This document shows, piece after piece, positions 16,786 through 24,759 of a DNA stretch of 54,836 bases (positions are counted from its first letter, which is position 1; each line of letters opens with the position of its first letter). Made by a program: the position numbers and the translations under genes. The stretch comes from an uncultured Oscillospiraceae bacterium. Lineage in GTDB: Bacteria; Bacillota; Clostridia; Oscillospirales; Oscillospiraceae. The DNA lies in NCBI GenBank assembly GCA_934591705.1, contig CAKTPM010000011.1, positions 1-54,836 of the forward strand. The letters run 5' to 3'. The notes beneath the pieces are model-generated. The model saw nothing but the letters and a program-made list of their open reading frames with translations, did no database searches and was not told the DNA's origin.

Positions 16786-17907
16786 TCAGCCCTCCTTTAC
16801 GGCCTTGGCAATGGCCTGCACCGTCTGCGTAAGGTCGCGGTAGGTCTCAAAGCCGTGCTCGTGCATGATCCGGATGCCCTCCTCCTCCATGGTGCCGCAC
16901 ATGCGGCAGAAGATGGGGATGGTAACATGGTGCTCCTCGCAGTAGCGGGTCAGGCCCAGGGCCATGTTGTCCATGCGGTTGAACCCGCCGATGAGCACAA
17001 CGATCACGGCCTTGATGCCGGGGTGATCCTTGAGGGTCAGCTCCAGGGCCCGGTACATGACCTCCGGAGTGGTCATGCCGCCCAGCTCGCCGAAGCTGGC
17101 CACCTGCAGCCCCGCATCGTGCAGAAGATCCAGGGTGAGCATGCCCGTACCGGCGCCGTCGGAGATCATGGCCACATCCCCCTCCAGGGGCACATAGGTC
17201 ACGGTGGTCAGCTCCTTCTCCGGGGCGGTGTAGCGATAGAGCCGGCTGCGGCCCTGCTCCAGCCGGGCGCGCAGCTCCGCCGCGGCAGCGTCGTGGTCGT
17301 CCAGCACATACTTCGAGTCCATGGCCACCAGGCGCCCGTCCACCAGGCCCAGGGGATTGATCTCCACCAGCAGCGCGCCGCCGGAGAAGAAGGCCTCCTG
17401 GAGCTTGTCCAGCAGCCCGTAGAGGTCCGCCTTGTCCGTGCCGGGCAGCAGCTCGGCGATTTTTCTCTTCTGGTAGCCCTTCAGGCGGGTAAAGGGGTCG
17501 ATCTCCAGCTTCAGGATCTCCTCCGGGTGCTCCCGGGAGACCTGCTCGATGTCCATGCCGCCCATGCGGCTGACGATCAGCGTGGGCACGGCCACCCCCT
17601 GGAGGGTGATGGAGAGGTAAAACTCCTGCTGGGCCTGCACCATCTGCTCCGCCAAAAGGCCGTGTACCGGGTGGCCCTTGATCTCCATGTCCAGGATCTG
17701 CCGGGCATACTGCCGGTACTCCGCCTCATGGCGGCATACCTTGACGCCGCCGGCCTTGCCCCGGCCGCCGGTCATGACCTGGGCCTTCAGCACGAAGGGG
17801 AAGTCCATGGGGGCCGGCTCGTCGGCGGAGGTCAAAAGATGGCTCTCGGGGACGGGGATCCCCCAGCGGCGCATCAGCTGCTTGCCTTCATATTCAAATA
17901 AGTTCAT
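16786..17907 (-). CDS. sucC: Succinyl-CoA synthetase beta-like subunit (ADP-forming acyl-CoA ligase)
   Basis: Protein of 373 aa with an N-terminal ATP-grasp domain (LFEYEGKQLMRRWGIPVPES, KAQVMTGGRGKAGGVK, LVEINPLGLVDG) and a C-terminal ligase domain. The N-terminus follows the family, but the C-terminal domain diverges. Where SucC has CMVNGAGLAMGTMD this protein has MISDGAGTGMLTLD, and NIFGGI is replaced by VLIGGFNRMD. Those loops contact substrate in SucC, so a different acid is plausible. It sits between korC and sucD in the operon, so its product would be coupled to the Kor-made acyl-CoA. Confidence 0.82.
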   Translation of the reverse strand: MNLFEYEGKQLMRRWGIPVPESHLLTSADEPAPMDFPFVLKAQVMTGGRGKAGGVKVCRHEAEYRQYARQILDMEIKGHPVHGLLAEQMVQAQQEFYLSITLQGVAVPTLIVSRMGGMDIEQVSREHPEEILKLEIDPFTRLKGYQKRKIAELLPGTDKADLYGLLDKLQEAFFSGGALLVEINPLGLVDGRLVAMDSKYVLDDHDAAAAELRARLEQGRSRLYRYTAPEKELTTVTYVPLEGDVAMISDGAGTGMLTLDLLHDAGLQVASFGELGGMTTPEVMYRALELTLKDHPGIKAVIVVLIGGFNRMDNMALGLTRYCEEHHVTIPIFCRMCGTMEEEGIRIMHEHGFETYRDLTQTVQAIAKAVKEG

Positions 17908-17927
17908 ATTCTTACCGCCTTATCGAA

Positions 17928-18488
17928 TTATCCGTGATAATAGAGGTCGTGCTCCTTGGCGTAGGCGATGCCGGCCTTGGCCGCCTGGAGGTTCAGCTCC
18001 ACAAAGCGGGGATTGACCTGCTCCCGGATGACCTCCAGCAGCGCCTTTTCCTCCAGCAGGCCCAGGCACTCGGAGAGGAAGCCCAGCACCACCATGTTGG
18101 CAGCCATGCGGTTGCCCAGGTCCACGGCGATCTGGGTGGCGGGAACGGCGAAGGTGTGGGCGATGGGCTTTTTCAGGTCCGTCACCAGCTGGGGGTCGAT
18201 GACCAGCACGCCGTCCTCGCTGAGGGTGGGAAGGTACTTTTCATAGGCGCTCTGGAAAAGGGCCACCAGCAGGTTTTTCTTTTCCGCCACCGGGGAATTG
18301 ATGGGCGTCTTGTCGATGATGAGCTCCGCCTGGCACTGGCCGCCTCGGGCCTCAGAGCCGTAGGACTGGGTCTGTACGGCGTAGAGGCCGCTCTTGGTGA
18401 CGGCGGCGGTCCCCAGCATAACGGCCGTCAGGATGATGCCCTGGCCGCCGAAGCCGCAGAGCGTAATCTTCTGAGGATATTGCAGCAT
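17928..18488 (-). CDS. korC: 2-oxoacid:ferredoxin oxidoreductase, gamma subunit
   Basis: Subunit of 186 aa with the family start ITLCGFGGQGIILTAVMLG and the conserved VQTQSYGSEARGGQCQAELI. It forms part of the TPP-dependent enzyme that converts a 2-oxo acid plus CoA to acyl-CoA, CO2 and reduced ferredoxin. It follows korB by 13 bp. Confidence 0.9.
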   Translation of the reverse strand: MLQYPQKITLCGFGGQGIILTAVMLGTAAVTKSGLYAVQTQSYGSEARGGQCQAELIIDKTPINSPVAEKKNLLVALFQSAYEKYLPTLSEDGVLVIDPQLVTDLKKPIAHTFAVPATQIAVDLGNRMAANMVVLGFLSECLGLLEEKALLEVIREQVNPRFVELNLQAAKAGIAYAKEHDLYYHG

Positions 18489-18501
18489 AGTTAACTCCTC
18501 C

Positions 18502-19314
18502 TTAAAGCGGCATGTTGGTGCCTTCGTAGATGGGCTTATCCTCGCAGATAAACTGGCCCAGGGCCAGCTTGCCCTCCTTCTCCTCGGCGCTCATGGCGGC
18601 GCCGCGCTCCTTCATGTAGGTGTTCTCCTGGATGTACTCCATCACCTTGACGGGGTCGCCGGTCTTAAGGGCGTAGCGGCCGTAGTGGGTGGGGCACTGG
18701 GAGATGATCTCGATGAGGGAAAAGCCCTTGTGCCGCAGGGCCCGCTCCATGGCCATCTTGCACTGCTGTGGCTGGGCGGTGGTCCAGCGCTCCACATGGC
18801 TGGCGCCGGCGGCCAGGGCCAGGGCGCAGACATCGAAGCGGGGCTCGCCGCTGCCGTAGGGGGTGGTCATGGTCTTGGACTCCTCGGGAGTGGTGGGGGC
18901 CACCTGGCCGCCGGTCATGGCAAAGTTCATGTTGTTGACCATCACCACGGTCACATCCACATTGCGGCGGCAGGCCTGGATCATGTGGTTGCCGCCGATG
19001 GACACCAGATCGCCGTCACCGGCGAAGATCACAACGGGCAGCTGGGGCTGGACCATCTTCACACCGGTGGCCCAGGCCAGGGTGCGGCCGTGGACGCCGT
19101 GGAACATGTCGGTCTTCAGGTAGATGGGGATGCGGGCGGTGCAGCCCACGCCGCCGATGTGCAGCATCTGCTGGGGGTCCAGGGCCAGCTCGTCCAGGGC
19201 CTGGGTATAGTAGTTGAGCACCTGGCCGCAGCCGCAGCCCGCGCAGAAGAAGTGGGGGAGCTTTTCCGGACGCAGGAACCGGCGCAGCGGATTGATCTTC
19301 AGTTCGTCTGCCAT
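18502..19314 (-). CDS. korB: 2-oxoacid:ferredoxin oxidoreductase, beta subunit (TPP-binding)
   Basis: Subunit of 270 aa that binds thiamine diphosphate and a [4Fe-4S] cluster. The cluster-binding FCAGCGCG and GGVGC segments and the TPP motif GDGDLVSIGGN...NNMNFAMTGGQVAPTT are complete. It starts one base after the korA stop, so translation is tightly coupled. Confidence 0.92.
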   Translation of the reverse strand: MADELKINPLRRFLRPEKLPHFFCAGCGCGQVLNYYTQALDELALDPQQMLHIGGVGCTARIPIYLKTDMFHGVHGRTLAWATGVKMVQPQLPVVIFAGDGDLVSIGGNHMIQACRRNVDVTVVMVNNMNFAMTGGQVAPTTPEESKTMTTPYGSGEPRFDVCALALAAGASHVERWTTAQPQQCKMAMERALRHKGFSLIEIISQCPTHYGRYALKTGDPVKVMEYIQENTYMKERGAAMSAEEKEGKLALGQFICEDKPIYEGTNMPL

Positions 19315-19315
19315 C

Positions 19316-20485
19316 TTACTTGACCTCCTTGTTGATCTCCCGCAGGATCTCTGCGGAAGTGTGGATCTGGCCGCGGTTCTTGGTAATGGGGATCACCGGG
19401 CACTTGCCGTTCACCACCCGGGTGATCTCGTTGACATAGCGGCCCATGTTCATCTCCAGGGCAAAGACCTTGGACACATTCGCCGCCGTCTCCCGGATGG
19501 CCTTCTCGGGAACGGGCCAGATGTTGCAGAGCTTCAGCACGCCCACCTTGACGCCGGACTCCCGGGCCATCTGCATGGCCTCGATGGCGGGGCGCACCTC
19601 GCTGCCGTAGGTAATGATGGCGTAGTCGGCGTCGTCGAGCATGTAGCGCTCGGTGCGGCAGATATCGTCGGCGTTCTCCCGGATCTTGCCGCAGACCCGG
19701 CGGTAAAGCCGCTCAAAGTCGTCGGGATCCCAGTCGATGCCGCCCTGCTCATTGTGGGGGTTGAGGGAATAGATGGTGTGATAGCCCTTGCCCAGGGGGG
19801 CGAAGTCGGGGCAGCCGTTCTCCGGCGCGCCGAAGGGCAGGTATTCCTCCGGGGAGGCCGTGGTATACACCCGGTTGAAGAGCTCGATCTTGTCCGCCGA
19901 GGGGATCTCCAGGCGCTCGCGCATCAGGGAGATGGTGGCCTCGGACATGACGATGACGGGGTTTCTGTACTTTTCCGCCAGGTTGAAGGCCCAGATGGTG
20001 TAGTCATAGAGCTCCTGCACGGAGGAGGGGCACACCACGATGGCCTCATAGTCGCCGCTGCAGCCGTAGCGCAGCTGGTAGACATCGGAATAAGTGGCAA
20101 AGTTATCGCCCCGGGTGCGCATCACATCCGCCACCACGATGGGCGCCTCGATGGTATAGCAATACCCCAGGCCCTCCTGCATGTAGTTATAGCCCGCGCT
20201 GGCCGTGGCGGTCATCACCTTGGCGCCGGCCAGGGAGGCGCCGGCCAGGGCGAAAATGGAGAACAGCTCGTCCTCGCCCTGCACGAACTTGCCACCCACC
20301 AGGGGCAGACGCTGGGACATACGCTCGGAGATCTCGTTGGCCGGCGTGATGGGATAGCCGGCAAAGAAATCGCAGCCGGCGCTGATGGCTCCCTCCACCA
20401 GCGCATAGTTGCCCAGCATGAAGTGCACGCCGGTATCCACGCGCTTTTCCCAGGCCGGAAGCTGATTTGCCCGAATAATTGACAT
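19316..20485 (-). CDS. korA: 2-oxoacid:ferredoxin oxidoreductase, alpha subunit
   Basis: Subunit of 389 aa with the GYPITPANEISE start of the pyrimidine-binding domain and GEDELFSIFALAGASLAGAK. The region that in 2-oxoglutarate enzymes reads PSTGQPT...QGD is here MRTRGDNFATYSDVYQ, so the usual substrate-pocket signature is missing. The start is set at ATG 20485 with AGGAAAGGA 8-16 bp upstream; the frame stays open further upstream but that part holds the promoter and operator. It is the first gene of a seven-gene operon running to the aminotransferase. Confidence 0.88.
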   Translation of the reverse strand: MSIIRANQLPAWEKRVDTGVHFMLGNYALVEGAISAGCDFFAGYPITPANEISERMSQRLPLVGGKFVQGEDELFSIFALAGASLAGAKVMTATASAGYNYMQEGLGYCYTIEAPIVVADVMRTRGDNFATYSDVYQLRYGCSGDYEAIVVCPSSVQELYDYTIWAFNLAEKYRNPVIVMSEATISLMRERLEIPSADKIELFNRVYTTASPEEYLPFGAPENGCPDFAPLGKGYHTIYSLNPHNEQGGIDWDPDDFERLYRRVCGKIRENADDICRTERYMLDDADYAIITYGSEVRPAIEAMQMARESGVKVGVLKLCNIWPVPEKAIRETAANVSKVFALEMNMGRYVNEITRVVNGKCPVIPITKNRGQIHTSAEILREINKEVK

Positions 20486-20550
20486 GTCTTTGTTCCTTTC
20501 CTGTTCCGAAATATGTGGTCTCGGGGCGAAAAGAGAAACCGCCGTCGCCC

Positions 20551-20565
20551 TGTCGACAGTATACA
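20551..20565. promoter_or_regulatory. Putative operator (TGTCGACAGTATAC) at korA promoter
   Basis: TGTCGACAGTATAC lies just downstream of the korA -10 box, over the expected transcription start. Nearly the same motif sits at the same place in two other promoters of the block (22256-22264 and 35917-35924). It is the most likely binding site for the GntR regulator at 25571. Confidence 0.65.
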
Positions 20566-20577
20566 ATCCACAAGAAG

Positions 20578-20606
20578 TATATACCCCATCGCGAGAAAAA
20601 TGTCAA
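20578..20606 (-). promoter_or_regulatory. Promoter of the korA operon
   Basis: On the minus strand TTGACA (20601-20606) and TATATA (20578-20583) with a 17-bp spacer, about 95 bp before the korA start. Confidence 0.85.
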
Positions 20607-20672
20607 TAGGGCAATGGCGATCTCTTGGGATTTCTTTGCACTTTTTTTGTGCCGGAGGGGGCTGAGGGCCTG

Positions 20673-22196
20673 TCAGTTGCAGACCTTCAGCTCACCCAGC
20701 ACCCAAACCCGATGGATGCCCACTGGGGGAATGGTGGGCTCCAGGTAGGAGTTGGCATTGTTGATGGTGGCCGGGTCGAACAGCACCAGGTCGGCGTCAA
20801 GGCCCTCCCGGATCAGGCCCCGGTCCCAAAGGCGCAGACGGCGGGCCGGCTCAGAGGTGATGTGGCGGATGGCCTCCTGCAGAGGCATGACCTGCTCATC
20901 CCGGACATAGTGGCCCAGGAACCGGGGGAAGGAGGCGTAGGCCCGGGGATGGGGATGGGCGCCCACGATGCCGTCGGTGCAGACGCAGTGGATATCCGTC
21001 TTCATGACATAGATGACATCCTCCTCGGAAATGGAGAAGTAGATGGCGATGACCTCCGGGCCCTCGTGCTGCAGGATGTGCAGCACCGCCTCGCCGACCT
21101 CCATGCCCAGGCGGCTGCTGATCTCGTCCATCTTCAGGCCGGCCATCCAGCCGTATTCCTCCGTGGCCACGGAGGCAAGCATGATGCACGCCGCGCCGCC
21201 CCGGGCCTGGATCTCCGCGCGGGTCTCCCGGAGGATCTGCTCATACGCGGCCGGGTCCTTCAGGCGGCTCTGGAAGCCCTGCTCGCCGCCGTCATAGGCC
21301 CACTGGGGCACGCACACCTTCAGGCCCGTGCAGGCCGCCGTCCAGGGGTACTGGTCGATGGTGACATCGTAGCCCTTGCTGCGCATCTCGTAGATGGCGG
21401 CCACGGACTGCTTCACCTTGCCCCAGTTGCCGGGGCCCAGGGCCTTGTGGTGGGAGATCTGCAGGCGCACGCCGCTGCCCTCCACCACCTGGCGCATCTC
21501 GTCCACCGCCTCCAGCAGCTTGTCCTTCTCGCTGCGCATATGCACCATGATCAGGCCGTCATAGGCGGCCACCACCTTGGCCAGCTCGGTGATCTCGTCG
21601 GTCTTGGCAAAGCTGCCGGGGGGATAGATCAGACCCAGGGACATGCCCTTGGCCCCCTCCTCCATGCACTTGGCCAGCAGGTCCTTCATGGCCTGCAGCT
21701 CCGCCGGCGTGGGCTCCCGATTGTCGTTGCCCATGACATTCATGCGGATGGTGCCGTGGCCCACCAGACTGACAAAGCGGCTGGCGGGCTTGATATTTTC
21801 AATGGTATCCATGTAATCGGAGAAGCTGCGCCAGGTATAGGGCCCGGGGATGGTGCCGGCCAGCGGGGCCATGTTGTCCGCCAGCTCCTGAACCAGCTCA
21901 TCGGTCAGCGGCGCCACCGAGGAGCCGTCCTGTCCCAGCACCTCCGTGGTGATGCCCTGCTCCACCACCTGGCGCAGGCGGGGATCGCGGATGATCTCAA
22001 GCTCCATATGGCTGTGGGTATTGATAAAGCCGGGGGCCAGGGCCAGGCCGGCGGCGTCTACCACCTCACAGTCCTTTTCCTCCCGAATATGGCCGATCCT
22101 GGCGATCTTCGTTCCGCTGAGCAGCACATCCGAGCAGAAGGGCGCAGCCCCTGTCCCGTCATATACCAGTGCATTTTTGATCAAAACATCTTTCAC
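20673..22196 (-). CDS. N-acyl-D-amino-acid deacylase (D-aminoacylase family amidohydrolase)
   Basis: Amidohydrolase of 507 aa that would release acyl groups from N-acyl-D-amino acids. Family features are the N-terminal beta-sandwich strand LIKNALVYDGTG, the metal motif FINTHSHMELE, VVEQGITTEVLGQDGSSVAP, MSLGLIYPPGSFA, QISHHKA, and the late CTDGIVGAHPHPRAY. The classical zinc-bridging Cys (GNCG) is replaced by Asp (GQDG), so this belongs to a Cys-less subgroup and its substrate may differ. The GTG start at 22196 is chosen because AAAGGAG precedes it by 9 bp; upstream in-frame codons contain the promoter. Confidence 0.85.
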   Translation of the reverse strand: MKDVLIKNALVYDGTGAAPFCSDVLLSGTKIARIGHIREEKDCEVVDAAGLALAPGFINTHSHMELEIIRDPRLRQVVEQGITTEVLGQDGSSVAPLTDELVQELADNMAPLAGTIPGPYTWRSFSDYMDTIENIKPASRFVSLVGHGTIRMNVMGNDNREPTPAELQAMKDLLAKCMEEGAKGMSLGLIYPPGSFAKTDEITELAKVVAAYDGLIMVHMRSEKDKLLEAVDEMRQVVEGSGVRLQISHHKALGPGNWGKVKQSVAAIYEMRSKGYDVTIDQYPWTAACTGLKVCVPQWAYDGGEQGFQSRLKDPAAYEQILRETRAEIQARGGAACIMLASVATEEYGWMAGLKMDEISSRLGMEVGEAVLHILQHEGPEVIAIYFSISEEDVIYVMKTDIHCVCTDGIVGAHPHPRAYASFPRFLGHYVRDEQVMPLQEAIRHITSEPARRLRLWDRGLIREGLDADLVLFDPATINNANSYLEPTIPPVGIHRVWVLGELKVCN

Positions 22197-22241
22197 CGGG
22201 AAATTCTCCTTTACATTTATAGTATAGTGTGCTATAGTAGC

Positions 22242-22264
22242 AGTCGATAGAATACAGTCGACAA
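22242..22264. promoter_or_regulatory. Putative double operator at the deacylase promoter
   Basis: Read on the minus strand, TTGTCGACTGTATT (22251-22264) matches the korA and dpp operators. A second partial copy, AGTCGATA, lies 14 bp away at 22242-22249. The site sits over the presumed transcription start of the deacylase gene and beside a weak divergent promoter for the M20 gene (TTGATA 22265-22270, TATCTC 22288-22293, 17-bp spacer). Confidence 0.65.
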
Positions 22265-22275
22265 TTGATACTCTT

Positions 22276-22304
22276 AGATTATCACTGTATCTCTCTAAAG
22301 TCAA
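22276..22304 (-). promoter_or_regulatory. Promoter of the deacylase gene
   Basis: On the minus strand TTGACT (22299-22304) and TAATCT (22276-22281) with a 17-bp spacer. Confidence 0.8.
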
Positions 22305-22410
22305 GTAAATCCTTCCTGCAAATATAACACTTTATCCGCGGCTATTTCCCTGCTCCCGGCGTATCAGCGGCCGCCTCCGGGCGGGGCATCTTTGAAAGGA
22401 GCGTTTTTCC

Positions 22411-23562
22411 ATGATCGATCAAAATTCCCAGCTTTTCCTGCTGCTCAAGAAGATGGTCTCCTTCCCCTCCACCGACGGGAACGAGGCCGGCATCAGCGAC
22501 TTTCTGGCTGAAAACATGCGCGCCCTCGGTATGGACCGTGTGGAGCAGCAGGAGGCCCTTCCCGGCCTTAAGAATGTCATCGCCGTCAAGACCTTCGGCA
22601 AGGGGGGCAAGACGGTGATCCTCAACTCCCACATGGATGTGGTGCCCCCGGCGGACGGCTGGGAGACCGACCCCTATGACCTGGTCATCCGGGGCACCCG
22701 GGCCTATGGCCGCGGCTCCACGGACGCCAAGGGTCCCCTGGCCTGCCTGACCATGGCCGTGCAGCGGATCGTGGAGGACCCCCGGGGGGTCAACGGCACC
22801 ATCGTATATACCGCGGTGGTGGATGAGGAGAGCCACTCCACCGGCGCCCGGGAGCTGGTGAAGCACCCCCTGGTGCGGGGCGACTACTGCATCGTGGGCG
22901 AGCCCACCCTCTCCCGGGTGGCGGTGGCCCACAACGGCAGTCTGCGGCCGGTGATCGTCATCGAGGGCCTCTCCGCCCATGCCTCCAACCCCCAGCTGGG
23001 CATCAGCGCCATCCGCATCGCCGCCTATGTGTCCCAGCTGGTGGACGAGATCGCCCAGGAGCTCCAGTCCATCGAGAATCCCTCCACCGGCCACCCCTCC
23101 ATTGCCATCACCATGATCTCCGGCGGCGTACAGGAGAATGTGCTGCCCGACCGCTGCCAGCTGACCATCGACCGGCGGATGGTGCCCGGGGAGGACGAGG
23201 CCGCCCTGCGGCAGCGCTTTGAGCGCCTGTGTCAGGACGCCCAGGAGAAATTCCCCGGCAGCCGGGTCTATGTGGACCACTACCTGGTGACCACCGGCCC
23301 CGCCGCGGAGACCGCCGCCGACACGGAGCTGGTCCGCCGGGCCTTTGCCGCCGCGGAGAAGGTCACCGGCGAGCCCCAGGTCCCCTTCGGCCTGACCTGC
23401 AACACGGATATGAACCACTTTACCCGGGCGGGGATCCCCACAGTCATCATCGGGCCGGGCACCATCACCGTGGCCCACAAGCCCAACGAATATGTGGAGC
23501 TCTCCCAGCTGGAAAACACCGCCCTCGTGGACGAGGCGGTCATCCGCGCCCTGCTGCAGTGA
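22411..23562 (+). CDS. M20-family metallopeptidase/deacylase (ArgE/DapE-like)
   Basis: Zinc-dependent amidohydrolase/peptidase of 383 aa. Metal-site motifs are NSHMDVVPP, GRGSTDAKG, DEESHSTGA, GEPT and a C-terminal VAHKPNEYVE, with a dimerisation domain in the middle (about 175-290). The group includes acetylornithine deacetylase, succinyl-DAP desuccinylase and many N-acyl-amino-acid hydrolases. AAAGGAG precedes the ATG. It is divergent from the D-aminoacylase and sits 27 bp before an Alr-like racemase, so removal of an acyl or peptidyl group followed by racemisation is suggested. Confidence 0.88.
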   Translation: MIDQNSQLFLLLKKMVSFPSTDGNEAGISDFLAENMRALGMDRVEQQEALPGLKNVIAVKTFGKGGKTVILNSHMDVVPPADGWETDPYDLVIRGTRAYGRGSTDAKGPLACLTMAVQRIVEDPRGVNGTIVYTAVVDEESHSTGARELVKHPLVRGDYCIVGEPTLSRVAVAHNGSLRPVIVIEGLSAHASNPQLGISAIRIAAYVSQLVDEIAQELQSIENPSTGHPSIAITMISGGVQENVLPDRCQLTIDRRMVPGEDEAALRQRFERLCQDAQEKFPGSRVYVDHYLVTTGPAAETAADTELVRRAFAAAEKVTGEPQVPFGLTCNTDMNHFTRAGIPTVIIGPGTITVAHKPNEYVELSQLENTALVDEAVIRALLQ

Positions 23563-23589
23563 GCACGGCGCTTGAAAAGGAGGCGCGTT

Positions 23590-24741
23590 ATGTCCTATTC
23601 CCTGGAAGTGGCCAACACGGTCCTGACCGTGGATCTTGGCAAGGTAAAACGAAATATTGAACGCATCCGCGCCCACATCGGCCCCGGTGTGGACATCATG
23701 TACACCGCGAAGTCCAACGGCTACGGCCACGGCCTCATCGAGCCCACCCTCTACATGCGGGATCACTGCGGCATCCGCTGCTTTGCCACCGGCCAGCTCT
23801 GCGAGGCCATGGAGCTGCGCCAGGCGGGGCTGGAGGACTTCATCCTGGTCATGGGCGGCATCCCCTATGCCGGCGTGCCCGCCCTGGTGGCCAACGACCT
23901 GGTGGCCACGGTCTATGAGGACACCCTGCCACGGGCCCTCAACGAGGAGGCCGCCCGGCAGGGCAAAAAGGTACGGGTCCACATCAAGATCGACACGGGC
24001 CTGCGGCGCTTCGGCGTGCAGCAGGGCCCCCAGCTGGCCCACCTGCTGGAGACCCTCCGGGGCCTGCCCTATCTGGAGATCGACGGCGTCTATACCCACC
24101 TGGCCAACGGCTACTCCCTGGACAAGTCCTTTACCCACCAGCAGATGGGGGAGTTTGAGGCCGCCCTGGCCCAGCTGAAGGCCGCAGGCATCCGGCCCCG
24201 GCTGGTACACGCCGCCAACACCGCCGCCTGCGTGGCCTCCCCGGAGTGCTACTACGATGTGGTGCGGGTGGCTGCGCTGATCTTCGGCTACGACATCTCC
24301 CCCGGCATCCAGAACCGCCTGGGCCTGGAGCCCTCCATGCGCTGGACCAGCAAGATCCTCAATGTCCTGTGGGCCGAGGAGGGGGAGAATGTCAGCTACT
24401 ACCGCTTCTTCGTGCCCCGGCGCCGCACCAAGGTGGCCATCATCGGCTTCGGCATGGGCGACGGCTATGCCCGGAACCTGGTGACCCGGGACACGGAGCA
24501 CAATGCCGATGTGCTGATCCACGGCAAGCGGGCCCGGCTTCTGGACCTGAATGTGGATGTGGCCTTTGCCGATGTGACGGATATCCCGGATGTACAGATC
24601 GGCGACACCGCGGTGCTGGTGGGCCGGGACGGCGACGAGGAGATCACCACCATGGAGCTGGGGGAACGGGGCGGCACCTCCAACGGCCACATCTGCTGCG
24701 CCATCACCTCCCGGCCTCTGCGCCGCTACATCAACGGCTGA
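23590..24741 (+). CDS. Alanine-racemase-fold PLP protein, divergent
   Basis: Protein of 383 aa with the alanine racemase TIM-barrel plus beta-domain. The PLP Lys is in YTAKSNGYGHG; HIKIDTGLRRFG, GVYTHLANG and VHAANTAA follow; the catalytic Tyr region is VSYYRFF. IGFGMGDGY replaces the usual IGYADGY, and the CMDQ motif of true Alr (which lines the small substrate pocket) is replaced by RARLLDLNVD. It is therefore likely a broad-specificity or different amino-acid racemase rather than housekeeping Alr. ATG 23590 is preferred over an in-frame ATG at 23572 because AAAAGGAGG lies just before it. It is co-transcribed with the M20 gene. Confidence 0.83.
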   Translation: MSYSLEVANTVLTVDLGKVKRNIERIRAHIGPGVDIMYTAKSNGYGHGLIEPTLYMRDHCGIRCFATGQLCEAMELRQAGLEDFILVMGGIPYAGVPALVANDLVATVYEDTLPRALNEEAARQGKKVRVHIKIDTGLRRFGVQQGPQLAHLLETLRGLPYLEIDGVYTHLANGYSLDKSFTHQQMGEFEAALAQLKAAGIRPRLVHAANTAACVASPECYYDVVRVAALIFGYDISPGIQNRLGLEPSMRWTSKILNVLWAEEGENVSYYRFFVPRRRTKVAIIGFGMGDGYARNLVTRDTEHNADVLIHGKRARLLDLNVDVAFADVTDIPDVQIGDTAVLVGRDGDEEITTMELGERGGTSNGHICCAITSRPLRRYING

Positions 24742-24759
24742 GCCCCGCCGGGTGGGAGG

